Part shown: positions 1-6,331 of the stretch, piece after piece | Layout of the letters: every line of letters begins with the position of its first letter | Position numbering within the stretch: position 1 is the stretch's first letter | NCBI GenBank assembly: GCA_964627045.1 | Contig: CAZVIK010000102.1 | Location: 1 to 13,249, forward strand | DNA length: 13,249 nt | Origin: CAZVIK01 sp964627045 | GTDB lineage: Bacteria > Acidobacteriota > Terriglobia > Bryobacterales > Bryobacteraceae | Direction: 5' to 3' | Notes under the pieces: model-generated | The model's database searches: none | What the model was told of the DNA's origin: nothing | Seen by the model: only the letters and a program-made list of their open reading frames with translations | Made by a program: the position numbers and the translations under genes

Positions 1-527
1 TTGTGTTACACCGCGAGCGGAAGGAAGGGCTGGGACGGGCCTACGTCGCCGGGTTCGGGCAGGCGCTCGCGATGGGCTACGACATCCTCGTCCAGATGGA
101 CGCCGACCTGTCGCACGACCCCAGTTACATCCCCGCGTTCCTGGAGCGCATCCGGGAAAGCGATCTGGTCCTCGGGTCGCGCTACATCCATGGGATCTGC
201 GTCGTCAACTGGGATTTCAAGCGCCTGCTGCTGAGCAAAATGGCCACGCGGTACGTGCAGATCGTCACCGGCATGCATTTCTCGGACACCACCGGCGGCT
301 TCAAGTGCTGGCGCGCGGACGCCCTTCGCGCGGTGGGGTTGGACCGGGTCTTCTCCAACGGCTATCTCTTCCAGATCGAGATGACCTACCGCGTTTTCCG
401 GCGCGGCCTCCGCGTCGCCGAAATCCCCATCATCTTTTTCGAACGCAATCTGGGCCGTTCGAAGATGCATTGGCGGATCATCTGGGAAGCCCTATGGGGC
501 GTGCTGCGCCTGCGTTTCACCCTTTAG
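1..527 (+). CDS. Polyprenol-phosphate mannosyltransferase-like GT2 glycosyltransferase (5' truncated)
   Basis: This is the C-terminal part of a family 2 glycosyltransferase, cut by the window edge; the reading frame starts at base 3. Enzymes of this group transfer mannose (or another hexose) from the nucleotide sugar to polyprenyl phosphate at the inner face of the membrane, making a lipid-linked donor for GT-C enzymes. Visible residues, counted from base 3: HRxxKxGLGRAY near 3-14, the metal/nucleotide-binding QMDADLSHDP at 31-40, LVLGSRYIHG near 55-64, DTTGGFKCWR near 95-104, and FFERNLGRSKM near 145-155. All are typical of the DPM1/Ppm1 group. About 60-70 N-terminal residues are missing. 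No C-terminal membrane segments follow, so it is the short soluble form. A GT39-like enzyme that could use such a donor lies at 7209-8747, but a link is only inference. The stop codon abuts the inverted repeat of the next element. Confidence 0.86.
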   Translation, partial: VLHRERKEGLGRAYVAGFGQALAMGYDILVQMDADLSHDPSYIPAFLERIRESDLVLGSRYIHGICVVNWDFKRLLLSKMATRYVQIVTGMHFSDTTGGFKCWRADALRAVGLDRVFSNGYLFQIEMTYRVFRRGLRVAEIPIIFFERNLGRSKMHWRIIWEALWGVLRLRFTL

Positions 528-670
528 CAACTTGTCGAAAAAAACCAATCGCAGAATGAATTCGGCGCCGCAGGGAGCCGTACGTCCCTGGGGCTGGGTG
601 GCGGAGGCTTCCGCCTCCGTGGTCTTCCGGGCGTCCACCGGGCTTGGTCAACAAGTTTTCAGGGCTTTTT
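528..670. repeat. Non-coding stretch with nested hairpins and terminal inverted repeats
   Basis: There is no credible gene here. The stretch is bracketed by an imperfect inverted repeat: AACTTGTCGA at 529-538, and TCAACAAGTT at 648-657, which reads AACTTGTTGA on the other strand (9 of 10 identical). Between the arms are small hairpins: CAGGGA (571-576) with TCCCTG (585-590), then a 7-bp stem CGGAGGC (602-608) with GCCTCCG (613-619) around a 4-base loop, then GTGG with CCAC about 12 bases apart. None is followed by a T-run as an intrinsic terminator would be. A poly-A run (538-544) reads as a T-run on the minus strand, about 25 bases past the first hairpin. It may be a small non-autonomous mobile or REP-like element, or a structured 3' region shared by two convergent genes. 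Confidence 0.4.
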
Positions 671-937
671 TCACGCGCCTTTGAGAACGACCGCAATCAG
701 CGCCATGTTCCACACCACCAGCGCCGCGTACCAGTAGTTGATCCAGCGTACGATGTGCCGCTTGTTCAGCCAAACGCAGACGCCCGCCAGGGCGAAGGCG
801 ACCAACTTGGATAAGAGCAGCCCCGTGGCCGGGCCCATATGCATCAATTGCCGGATGAACGGACTGGCTTCGCCCAAACCCAGGCGCATGCCGATCCAGG
901 TTGTCAGGAAATCGAGTAACTGGAGGTAGAGGAACAC
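671..937 (-). CDS. Small DUF5658-like integral membrane protein
   Basis: A hydrophobic protein of about 88 residues that resembles DUF5658, a family without known function. It opens with FLYLQLLDFLTTWIGMRLG, then GEASPFIRQLM and GPATGLLLSKL, matching the family pattern of a first helix with an L/I-L-D-xxTT motif, an E-x-NP/SP turn and a second helix with a conserved Lys. A third helix is near the C terminus (YWYAALVVWNMALIAVVL). The start is uncertain. No in-frame ATG exists between the upstream stop at 997 and the first helix, so the GTG at 935-937 was chosen because the family usually begins right at this helix. The best Shine-Dalgarno plus ATG nearby (976-982, ATG at 966-968) is out of frame by one base. 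It lies 59 bases behind the prepilin peptidase and is probably co-transcribed. The family call rests on recognition of the pattern only. Confidence 0.6.
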   Translation of the reverse strand: MFLYLQLLDFLTTWIGMRLGLGEASPFIRQLMHMGPATGLLLSKLVAFALAGVCVWLNKRHIVRWINYWYAALVVWNMALIAVVLKGA

Positions 938-965
938 CTCGAGGTGAACCAGCCGTCCGCCGGCC

Positions 966-982
966 CATTCGCCGGCCCCTCC
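966..982 (-). promoter_or_regulatory. Strong Shine-Dalgarno plus ATG, out of frame with the DUF5658-like gene
   Basis: On the minus strand GGAGGGG (982-976) is followed after 7 bases by ATG (968-966). This is the best translation start between the prepilin peptidase stop and the DUF5658-like helices, but it opens a frame one base off from them. The frame it opens has no membrane helices or recognisable motif. Either the ATG is a coincidence, or one base has been gained or lost between 966 and 937. Confidence 0.4.
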
Positions 983-996
983 GCGCGGGAGCGCCT

Positions 997-1578
997 CTAG
1001 CCGCGCGGCGCCCAGATCCACGCCGCCGCCAGGAAACAGATGGAGCCCATGGCGATGGCCACTCCGTGGGGCATTTTCGTTGCTTTCGGACTCTTCAGGT
1101 CCAGTTCCTCCCGCCTCAAGTACGGCGGCCGGAAATGCAGCAACTCGTTCAGCATGTAGCCAACGTTGCGCAACGTCGCCCACGTTCTCCCCTTCCCCCA
1201 CAACCGCAGTACCGCCGGAGCCCCACCGAGGATGTTGCTGAGAAGAAATATCGCAAACCAATTGGCCGGGCCCATCAACGCCCCGACCGCCGCCATCAGC
1301 TTGACATCGCCCGCCCCCATGCCCCGCAGCAGGTAAAGGGGAAAATAGACCAGGAAGGCCAACCCCATCCCGATCAGCGCCGTCCGCCAGTTGTATCCGC
1401 CGTACCATCTGATTGGATCATCGACACGGAGAAAAGAATTCAACAGGATCCCGGCCAAAACTCCAAAAAGAGTGAGCCAGTTCGGGATCCGGCGGCTTTT
1501 GATATCTGTAACCGCCGCCGCGAGAACAACCGCCGCCAGGACGATTTGAAGAGGGATCGGAGGAAACGTGAAGCTCAT
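997..1578 (-). CDS. Prepilin peptidase, A24 family (CpaA/TadV-like, single domain)
   Basis: This is an aspartyl intramembrane protease that cleaves the leader of type IV or Flp-type prepilins at the cytoplasmic membrane. The 193-residue protein has the two family aspartates: D25 in TDIKSRRIPN (25-33 region) and D91 in RGMGAGDVKLMAAVGAL. Several hydrophobic helices surround them (about 9-24, 35-50, 66-84, 93-118, 172-190). The N-terminal methyltransferase domain and zinc-binding cysteines of full-length PilD are absent, so it resembles the small CpaA/TadV class, which cuts without known N-methylation. The ATG at 1578 fits, with AGGG just upstream and a TATACT -10-like box about 30 bases away. 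It is followed by the DUF5658-like gene. No prepilin, ATPase or secretin gene is in the window, so its substrate cannot be named. Confidence 0.93.
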   Translation of the reverse strand: MSFTFPPIPLQIVLAAVVLAAAVTDIKSRRIPNWLTLFGVLAGILLNSFLRVDDPIRWYGGYNWRTALIGMGLAFLVYFPLYLLRGMGAGDVKLMAAVGALMGPANWFAIFLLSNILGGAPAVLRLWGKGRTWATLRNVGYMLNELLHFRPPYLRREELDLKSPKATKMPHGVAIAMGSICFLAAAWIWAPRG

Positions 1579-1604
1579 CGTCCCTACAGCTTAACTCCAG
1601 GGCG

Positions 1605-1610
1605 AGTATA
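1605..1610 (-). promoter_or_regulatory. Candidate -10 box for the prepilin peptidase
   Basis: On the minus strand the hexamer reads TATACT (5 of 6 to TATAAT). It would start transcription roughly 20 bases before the ATG at 1578. I see no convincing -35 hexamer at 16-18 bases, so this is suggestive only. Confidence 0.3.
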
Positions 1611-1741
1611 AGGTCTTGTCGCATTTCCCCGCCAGTCATCTTTTGGCCGATCTTCCGGGCAATCCAACGCGAGCTTTTTCTCCGAGCCGGCTCATCGCGA
1701 CGCCGGCGTGGCACTCCACCTTCTGGTGGAGCCCGGGCGCC

Positions 1742-2374
1742 GTGCTACTGTGGGACGCAGTGCCGAACCTTGAAGCCGCGCTGGTCAATGTTTCCCTCCT
1801 CTGGCTGCTCACCGTGCCTCACGAGTTCGCCCACGCCTGGGTCGCAACTCGACTGGGTGACGACACCCCGCGGAGGGACGGCCGCGTCACCTTGAATCCG
1901 CTGGCGCACGTGGACTGGGTCGGAACGGTGGCGCTTCCCGCGATCACATCGCTCTTCGGCGGAGGGTTCCTTGGCTGGGGCCGGGCGGTTGCCACGAACC
2001 CGGGCAAGCTGCGCGGGGGGCTGAACGGTCTCGCCTTGGTGGCGTTGGCGGGACCGTTGAGCAACGTTGTTTTCGCCGTCGGCCTGGCGATCGCGGCAAG
2101 GCTTTTGGCTGGTCCGCTGCCGGCCGCCGCCGGCTTCGCCGCCACGGGAGTCTACCTCAGCCTGTACTTGGCGCTGTTCAACCTGCTCCCCGTCCCGCCC
2201 TTGGACGGCTCGAAGTTGTTGCTGGCCGCGCGCACCCCACCGTTCCTCTACAACGAACTGGCCCGGGCCGGGTTCATGGTGCTGGTGGTGATCATGATCG
2301 CCACGCCGATCGGGCGCTGGATGTCCTCCGCCAGTTTCTCGGGTGCCAGGACCGTCTTCAGTCTGATCCCGTAG
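1742..2374 (+). CDS. Site-2 protease family zinc metallopeptidase (M50, FwdZ-like)
   Basis: An intramembrane zinc protease of the compact M50 class that lacks a PDZ domain. From the chosen GTG the protein is 210 residues, the usual size for the group. Motifs: zinc-binding HEFAHA at 27-32, LNPLAHVDWVGT at 51-62 (the N-P-x-x-H-x-D-x-x-G hallmark), ALAGPLSN at 101-108, and the second zinc motif NLLPVPPLDGSK at 147-158. Hydrophobic segments lie around 11-26, 97-122, 133-152 and 176-190. The frame is open back to a TTG at 1616, but the extra 42 residues look non-conserved. The GTG at 1742 has GGTGGAG (1725-1731) 10 bases upstream, so it is preferred. This leaves 163 bases for divergent promoters shared with the prepilin peptidase. 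Substrate unknown; roles in signalling or signal-peptide removal are known for the wider family. Confidence 0.88.
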   Translation: MLLWDAVPNLEAALVNVSLLWLLTVPHEFAHAWVATRLGDDTPRRDGRVTLNPLAHVDWVGTVALPAITSLFGGGFLGWGRAVATNPGKLRGGLNGLALVALAGPLSNVVFAVGLAIAARLLAGPLPAAAGFAATGVYLSLYLALFNLLPVPPLDGSKLLLAARTPPFLYNELARAGFMVLVVIMIATPIGRWMSSASFSGARTVFSLIP

Positions 2375-2470
2375 CGGAAACCTGATCCCCGAAGGGGCGC
2401 GTCCGGCTTTCGGTGGCGAAAACGCTCTCTGTCAATTCTTCCTTGTGTGTGGTATTTGAGTTTGAGCGTA

Positions 2471-2475
2471 GGAGG
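2471..2475 (+). promoter_or_regulatory. Shine-Dalgarno site deciding the ribokinase start
   Basis: GGAGG lies 10 bases before ATG 2486. It selects this start over the upstream in-frame codon at 2447, whose extra 13 residues do not resemble a ribokinase N terminus. Confidence 0.7.
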
Positions 2476-2485
2476 TAGGGTTGCC

Positions 2486-3406
2486 ATGGACTCTTCGCGG
2501 ATCTTCGTATTGGGAAGCGCCAACATGGACCTGGTGCTTGCCGTGGACCGTCTCCCGCGGGAGGGGGAGACGCTTGGCGGCGGTGACCTGGCCCTGGTTC
2601 CCGGCGGAAAGGGCGCTAACCAAGCCTGCACCGCCGCTCGGTTGGGCGGGCGCGTCATGATGATCGGCCAGGTGGGAGACGACCCCTTCGGCCCCAGGCT
2701 GCGGCATAGCCTGGAAGAGGCCGGCGTCGACACCGCCCGGGTGGGCGTCTCCGCGCGGCCCACCGGTTGTGCCTGTATTTTCGTCCTTCCCTCCGGCGAG
2801 AACTCGATTGTCGTCTCGCCCGGAGCCAATGCCACCCTCGATGCCGGTACCGCCCTGGCCCGGTTGCATGACCTCGCTGCGGACGATCTCCTTCTTCTTC
2901 AGTTGGAGATTCCCCTGGAGACCGTCGCGGCCGCACTCGAATTCGCCGCCTCGCGCGGTGCGACCGCGATTCTCGATCCCGCCCCAGCCCGCCCCCTGCC
3001 GGCGGCCCTGCTGCGGAACGTCGCGATCCTGACCCCCAACCAGACCGAGGCCGCCTGTATCCTCGCCAACGGCCGCGAGATCCGGGGTTTCGAGGACGCC
3101 GCCCTCGCCGCCAGGTCGCTGGCCGCGCTGGGCCCCCGATCCGTCCTTATGAAGTTGGGGGCCTTGGGCTGCCTTTGGTGGGACGGCACGGACGAGCGCC
3201 GGGCCACGCCTCCCCGCGTCGACCCCGTGGATACCACCGCCGCCGGCGACGTCTTCAACGGCGCTCTGGCCGTGGCCCTCGCCGAAGGCCGCACCCCGGA
3301 TCAGGCACTGCGCTTTGCCAACGCCGCGGCGGCCATCTCCGTGACGCGCCACGGAGCCCAAAGTTCCATCCCGGCCCGCCCGGAGGTTGAGAGGTACTTG
3401 TCCTGA
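2486..3406 (+). CDS. rbsK: Ribokinase (PfkB family)
   Basis: Cytosolic kinase that phosphorylates D-ribose to ribose 5-phosphate with ATP. The 306 residues match the usual length (about 309 in E. coli). Motifs in order: GSANMD at 10-15 (sugar binding), GGKGANQA at 40-47 (PfkB signature 1), TPNQTEA at 183-189 (the PN-x-x-E magnesium/phosphate motif), and DTTAAGDVFNGAL at 249-261 (signature 2, catalytic D255). The ending GAQSSIP at 290-296 is a ribokinase trait, which favours this over fructokinase or adenosine kinase. The ATG at 2486 is supported by GGAGG 10 bases upstream; the frame is open further to 2447 but without a ribosome site. It precedes a Gfo/Idh/MocA oxidoreductase after 111 bases. 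A ribose-type binding lipoprotein exists at 10922-11932 but is not adjacent. Ribokinase is the best guess; a related pentose kinase is possible. Confidence 0.9.
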   Translation: MDSSRIFVLGSANMDLVLAVDRLPREGETLGGGDLALVPGGKGANQACTAARLGGRVMMIGQVGDDPFGPRLRHSLEEAGVDTARVGVSARPTGCACIFVLPSGENSIVVSPGANATLDAGTALARLHDLAADDLLLLQLEIPLETVAAALEFAASRGATAILDPAPARPLPAALLRNVAILTPNQTEAACILANGREIRGFEDAALAARSLAALGPRSVLMKLGALGCLWWDGTDERRATPPRVDPVDTTAAGDVFNGALAVALAEGRTPDQALRFANAAAAISVTRHGAQSSIPARPEVERYLS

Positions 3407-3419
3407 ATTTGGTGGCACC

Positions 3420-3448
3420 TTGAACCTTGGCCCCGTTTAGTGTATATC
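3420..3448 (+). promoter_or_regulatory. Candidate sigma70-type promoter before the Gfo/Idh/MocA gene
   Basis: TTGAAC (3420-3425) and TATATC (3443-3448) are separated by 17 bases, each matching the consensus at 4 of 6 positions. This would give a leader of about 60 bases before ATG 3518. It lies in the 111-base gap after ribokinase, suggesting the oxidoreductase can be transcribed independently. Confidence 0.4.
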
Positions 3449-3517
3449 TGACTTGTCAAAGGTCACAGAGGGAAGACCCTGTCCTTAAAGCGGCTTAACA
3501 AACCAAGGAGTCATTCT

Positions 3518-5023
3518 ATGGAGAGCAGCAAACCAGCGAACCAGGGCGTTTCGGTCCAGACCCGCCGCGCATTTATGGGTACGGCGACCGCTCTGACGGC
3601 AGCTTCCTACCAACGGGTAATGGGAGCCAACGATCGCATCGGCATCGGCTTCATCGGGTTCGGTCTCATCGGCAAACAGCACGTCGCCGACTTCAAGAAA
3701 ATGACCGACATCGATATCGTCGGCATGTGCGATTGCTACAAACCCCGCCTCGACGAAGGCCTCGCTTACGTCGGCAACTCCCGTACGCAAGGCTATGGCG
3801 ACTTCCGGAAGATGTATGAGAACAAGGACATCCACGGGGTCGTGATCTCCACGCCCGACCACTGGCACGCGTTGGCGACCATCATGGGTTGCGCTGCGGG
3901 CAAAGACGTCTACGTGGAAAAACCGCAGACCCTGTTCATCGACGAAGGCAAGTGGATGGTCCAGGCTGCCAAAAAGTACAACCGCGTTTGCTGCGCGGGA
4001 ACGCAGCGGCGTCACGGCCGCGGTGTCATCGAAGCCAAGAAAGTCATCCAATCCGGCGTGCTCGGGAAGATCCACTCCATCCGCATCGGGTCCTACCGCA
4101 ACATCTATCCCGGATTCGGCGTCACGCCGGTTGAGAACCCGCCCGCCGACTACGATTACGACATGTGGCTCGGCCCCGCGGCGAAAACGCCCTACCGGCG
4201 TCATCGCGGGCTTTACCACTTCCGCTGGATGCGCGACTTCTCCGGCGGCCAGATGACCAACCTCGGCGCGCACCAGATCGATCAGGTGCTGTTCACCACG
4301 GGAGCCAGGGGTCCGTCGCTGGTGATGTCCGCTGGCGGCCGCTACGGGTTGGACAATGACGACGGGGACACGCCGGATTTGCAGGACGCCGTGTGGGTTT
4401 TCCCCGAAGGGTTCATCCTCAACTACGCCATCCGCGAAGCCAACGCCTTCCGCGACGCCACCTCCTCGGGCCAGCTCTACCTCGGCACCAAGGGCAACCT
4501 GAACCTGAGCGGCGCTTACACAGTCACCTCCGAGATGAAGTGGATCAACCCGGAAAACGAAATCCCGCGCTTCGTCGGCCACCCGGTCGGCGGGCCCCGG
4601 TACGACGACACTCGCCAGGAACCTTTCCTGCCGCAGTACGCGGCGCCCGATGCTGGGGCCCGCGGCGCGCGCGGCGGCGGGGCCGGTGCGCCGGCTCGGG
4701 CCGCGGGTGCTCCGCCGGCTGCGGGCGGCGGTGTCGCCTCCGATAACCGCTATGGTCTCGGCGGCGAAGACACCATGATGATGAACGAGCGCGACTGGCT
4801 CGAAGCCATGCGCTCCCGCAAGGATCCGCTGGTCACCCTGGAAGAAGGCCATCGCGTGGCCATCGTTTGCCACCTCGCCAACATGTCCATGGACCTGAAG
4901 CGCGCGATCCGTTGGGATCCGGTGAAGGAAGAAGTCATTGGCGACAAGGAAGCCGCCGCCAAGTGCCGGAAGCCCTATCGCGAACCCTGGGACAAGGTGC
5001 TCCGCAGCCTGGTCACCGTCTAA
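3518..5023 (+). CDS. Tat-exported Gfo/Idh/MocA family oxidoreductase
   Basis: An NAD(P)-dependent oxidoreductase of the glucose-fructose oxidoreductase/inositol dehydrogenase class, 501 residues. The N terminus has a twin-arginine motif, TRRAFMGTA at 15-23, followed by a short hydrophobic stretch, so export of the folded protein with bound cofactor is likely. Then come the Rossmann motif IGFIGFGLIG (43-52), TPDHWHA (112-118), EKP (134-136) with the conserved lysine, and NLGAHQIDQV (248-257) with the active-site histidine. Residues about 377-407 are almost only Gly, Ala, Pro and Arg, a low-complexity insert in the C-terminal domain. The ATG has AAGGAG 7 bases upstream. Secreted members are abundant in Acidobacteriota and Planctomycetota and are thought to act on sugars or glycosides; the substrate here is unknown. 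A strong terminator follows. Confidence 0.93.
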   Translation: MESSKPANQGVSVQTRRAFMGTATALTAASYQRVMGANDRIGIGFIGFGLIGKQHVADFKKMTDIDIVGMCDCYKPRLDEGLAYVGNSRTQGYGDFRKMYENKDIHGVVISTPDHWHALATIMGCAAGKDVYVEKPQTLFIDEGKWMVQAAKKYNRVCCAGTQRRHGRGVIEAKKVIQSGVLGKIHSIRIGSYRNIYPGFGVTPVENPPADYDYDMWLGPAAKTPYRRHRGLYHFRWMRDFSGGQMTNLGAHQIDQVLFTTGARGPSLVMSAGGRYGLDNDDGDTPDLQDAVWVFPEGFILNYAIREANAFRDATSSGQLYLGTKGNLNLSGAYTVTSEMKWINPENEIPRFVGHPVGGPRYDDTRQEPFLPQYAAPDAGARGARGGGAGAPARAAGAPPAAGGGVASDNRYGLGGEDTMMMNERDWLEAMRSRKDPLVTLEEGHRVAIVCHLANMSMDLKRAIRWDPVKEEVIGDKEAAAKCRKPYREPWDKVLRSLVTV

Positions 5024-5046
5024 CGTTCTGCCTTTGCCGTTTTTCG

Positions 5047-5088
5047 CGCGGCGGCTGGAAATTCCGGCCGCCGCGTTTTCGCTTTCTT
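5047..5088 (+). terminator. Rho-independent terminator after the Gfo/Idh/MocA gene
   Basis: CGCGGCGGC (5047-5055) pairs perfectly with GCCGCCGCG (5067-5075). The stem extends inward by a G-T wobble and three more pairs to about 13 bp with a 3-base loop. A T-rich tail, TTTTCGCTTTCTT (5076-5088), follows. The T-run is only on this side, so it serves the plus-strand gene and not the convergent phosphoesterase. Confidence 0.85.
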
Positions 5089-5114
5089 GGCCACGCGCCG
5101 GACTTGCCGCCCCT

Positions 5115-6281
5115 TCAAGCGCGCCGCAGGCGGATCAACGTCACCTCCGGCGGCGCTCCCAGGCGCATCGGGACCCCCACCGTGCCAATCCCCCGGCTTA
5201 CGTATAAGCGGGCGTCGCCCCGTTGGTAGACGCCGTGGACGAACGGCGTGAACATCCGGGCGACGCTCACAGACGTGCCCGCCAACTCGGCCGCCAGTTG
5301 CCCGCCATGAGTGTGCCCGGCGATGGTCAACTGAAACCCTTTCTCTACGGCCGCCGGAAACGTGTCCGGGTTGTGGGACAACAATACATTGAACGCGTCA
5401 GGACCGGCCAGGCGTTCGGCCCCCGCCAGGTACGGCCGGCCCAACCGTTGATGGTCCACTCCCGCGAGGCGCAGCCGCGCCCCCGCAAATCCCAGCTCGC
5501 GCTGCTGGTCGCGCAGGATCTCGATTCCCAGGCGCGCCGCCTGCCGGACGCAATACGTCTCGGCATGGATGTAGGCTTCGTGGTTGCCGCAACATCCGTA
5601 AATTCCGTCGCTGGCGCGCAGCCCGGCCAATCCGCGAAGGCATTCGTCGAGCGGGTCGCCGCGATCGCTGATGAAGTCGCCCGTCACCAGCGCCAGGTGC
5701 GGCCGCCATTCGTTGGCCATGCCGACGGCGCGCGCCAGTTCCGCCGCCCCCAGAAACGCGCCCATATGGATGTCGGTCAACTGAGCCATTCGCAGGCCGT
5801 CCAGCCCGGCCGGCAAGCGCGGGACGCGGATTTCCACTTCCCGCGCCTCCATCCGCGACCGCGCCACGTACACTCCCAGGCCGCAGGCCGCCACCGGCGC
5901 GCCCAGCGCCACCCCGGCGGCGCTCCGGAGCATCCATCGCCGCTGCGGGTTGAAGGCCGCGCCCGCGCGCCCGAGCAGAATCGCGGCGCACAGGCCCGTG
6001 AAGATCAGCGCCCAGCCGATGGCTGCCGCGCGCGTCCACGCCACCCACGGCCCCGGAGGCACACGGTCCACCGTCCAGGTGAACCCGAAGGCGGCCCCCA
6101 GCGCCAGCAATCCGGCGCCGGCCGGAACGCCCAGCCCCGTCCAAAATCTCAGCGCTGGAGAAACCCGGCCCTCCGGTAGCCGCCGCATCCGGAACCACAA
6201 GGCGATGTGCAACAGCAGCGCGAAGCCGAGCACACTGAGCACCGGCATGTGTCGAATAACTTGCAGCATCCCTCTTCTCAT
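5115..6281 (-). CDS. Membrane-anchored metallophosphoesterase (YkuE/YaeI-like)
   Basis: A calcineurin-like phosphoesterase with a dinuclear metal site, 388 residues. About 140 N-terminal residues form four hydrophobic segments (around 13-30, 47-66, 84-104 and 119-138), followed by the catalytic domain. Metal-binding motifs are complete: TDIHMG (169-174, D170 and H172), TGDFISD (200-206, D202), CGNHE (231-235), LSHNPD (301-306) and AGHTHGGQ (321-328). Related enzymes, such as YaeI and LpxG-type proteins, cleave phosphodiester or pyrophosphate bonds in lipids or lipid-linked intermediates at the membrane; the exact substrate here is unknown. The ATG at 6281 has only a weak ribosome site; an in-frame ATG at 6269 or 6248 would shorten it slightly without touching the first helix much. 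It is divergent from the PfkB kinase, with a gap of 50 bases between start codons. Confidence 0.93.
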   Translation of the reverse strand: MRRGMLQVIRHMPVLSVLGFALLLHIALWFRMRRLPEGRVSPALRFWTGLGVPAGAGLLALGAAFGFTWTVDRVPPGPWVAWTRAAAIGWALIFTGLCAAILLGRAGAAFNPQRRWMLRSAAGVALGAPVAACGLGVYVARSRMEAREVEIRVPRLPAGLDGLRMAQLTDIHMGAFLGAAELARAVGMANEWRPHLALVTGDFISDRGDPLDECLRGLAGLRASDGIYGCCGNHEAYIHAETYCVRQAARLGIEILRDQQRELGFAGARLRLAGVDHQRLGRPYLAGAERLAGPDAFNVLLSHNPDTFPAAVEKGFQLTIAGHTHGGQLAAELAGTSVSVARMFTPFVHGVYQRGDARLYVSRGIGTVGVPMRLGAPPEVTLIRLRRA

Positions 6282-6318
6282 TCCATTCTAGCGTCGTGGC
6301 CCGCCGCGCCCTCTCGGC

Positions 6319-6324
6319 TACAAT
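6319..6324 (+). promoter_or_regulatory. Candidate -10 box close to the kinase start (possible leaderless transcript)
   Basis: TACAAT (5 of 6 to TATAAT) ends 7 bases before ATG 6332. If used, transcription would begin at or within a base or two of the start codon. No good Shine-Dalgarno sequence is present before this ATG and no clear -35 hexamer is seen. Confidence 0.35.
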
Positions 6325-6331
6325 CAAGTGG

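Noticed and set aside
648..968. 106-codon minus-strand frame opened by a good Shine-Dalgarno/ATG
   Set aside because: The protein is low in hydrophobic pattern and has no motif, while the overlapping frame encodes a clear multi-helix membrane protein. The start signal itself is kept as a finding.
1616..1741. N-terminal extension of the site-2 protease from a TTG codon
   Set aside because: The 42 extra residues show no family similarity, and the TTG lies only 38 bases from the divergent start. GTG 1742 has a better ribosome site and gives the usual family length.
2382..2395. Short CCCC/GGGG hairpin after the site-2 protease stop
   Set aside because: The stem is only 4 bp and no T-run follows, too weak to call a terminator.
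3485..4873. Long minus-strand open frame of 462 codons antisense to the Gfo/Idh/MocA gene
   Set aside because: It mirrors a gene with clear motifs; its translation has no recognisable domain and is typical of shadow frames in GC-rich DNA. The same applies to long opposite-strand frames at 2432-3418, 5223-6179, 7272-8201 and 10997-12073.
5089..5114. Use of the 5047-5088 hairpin as a bidirectional terminator
   Set aside because: On the minus strand the hairpin is followed by an A-run, not a T-run, so it would not end the phosphoesterase transcript by the standard mechanism.
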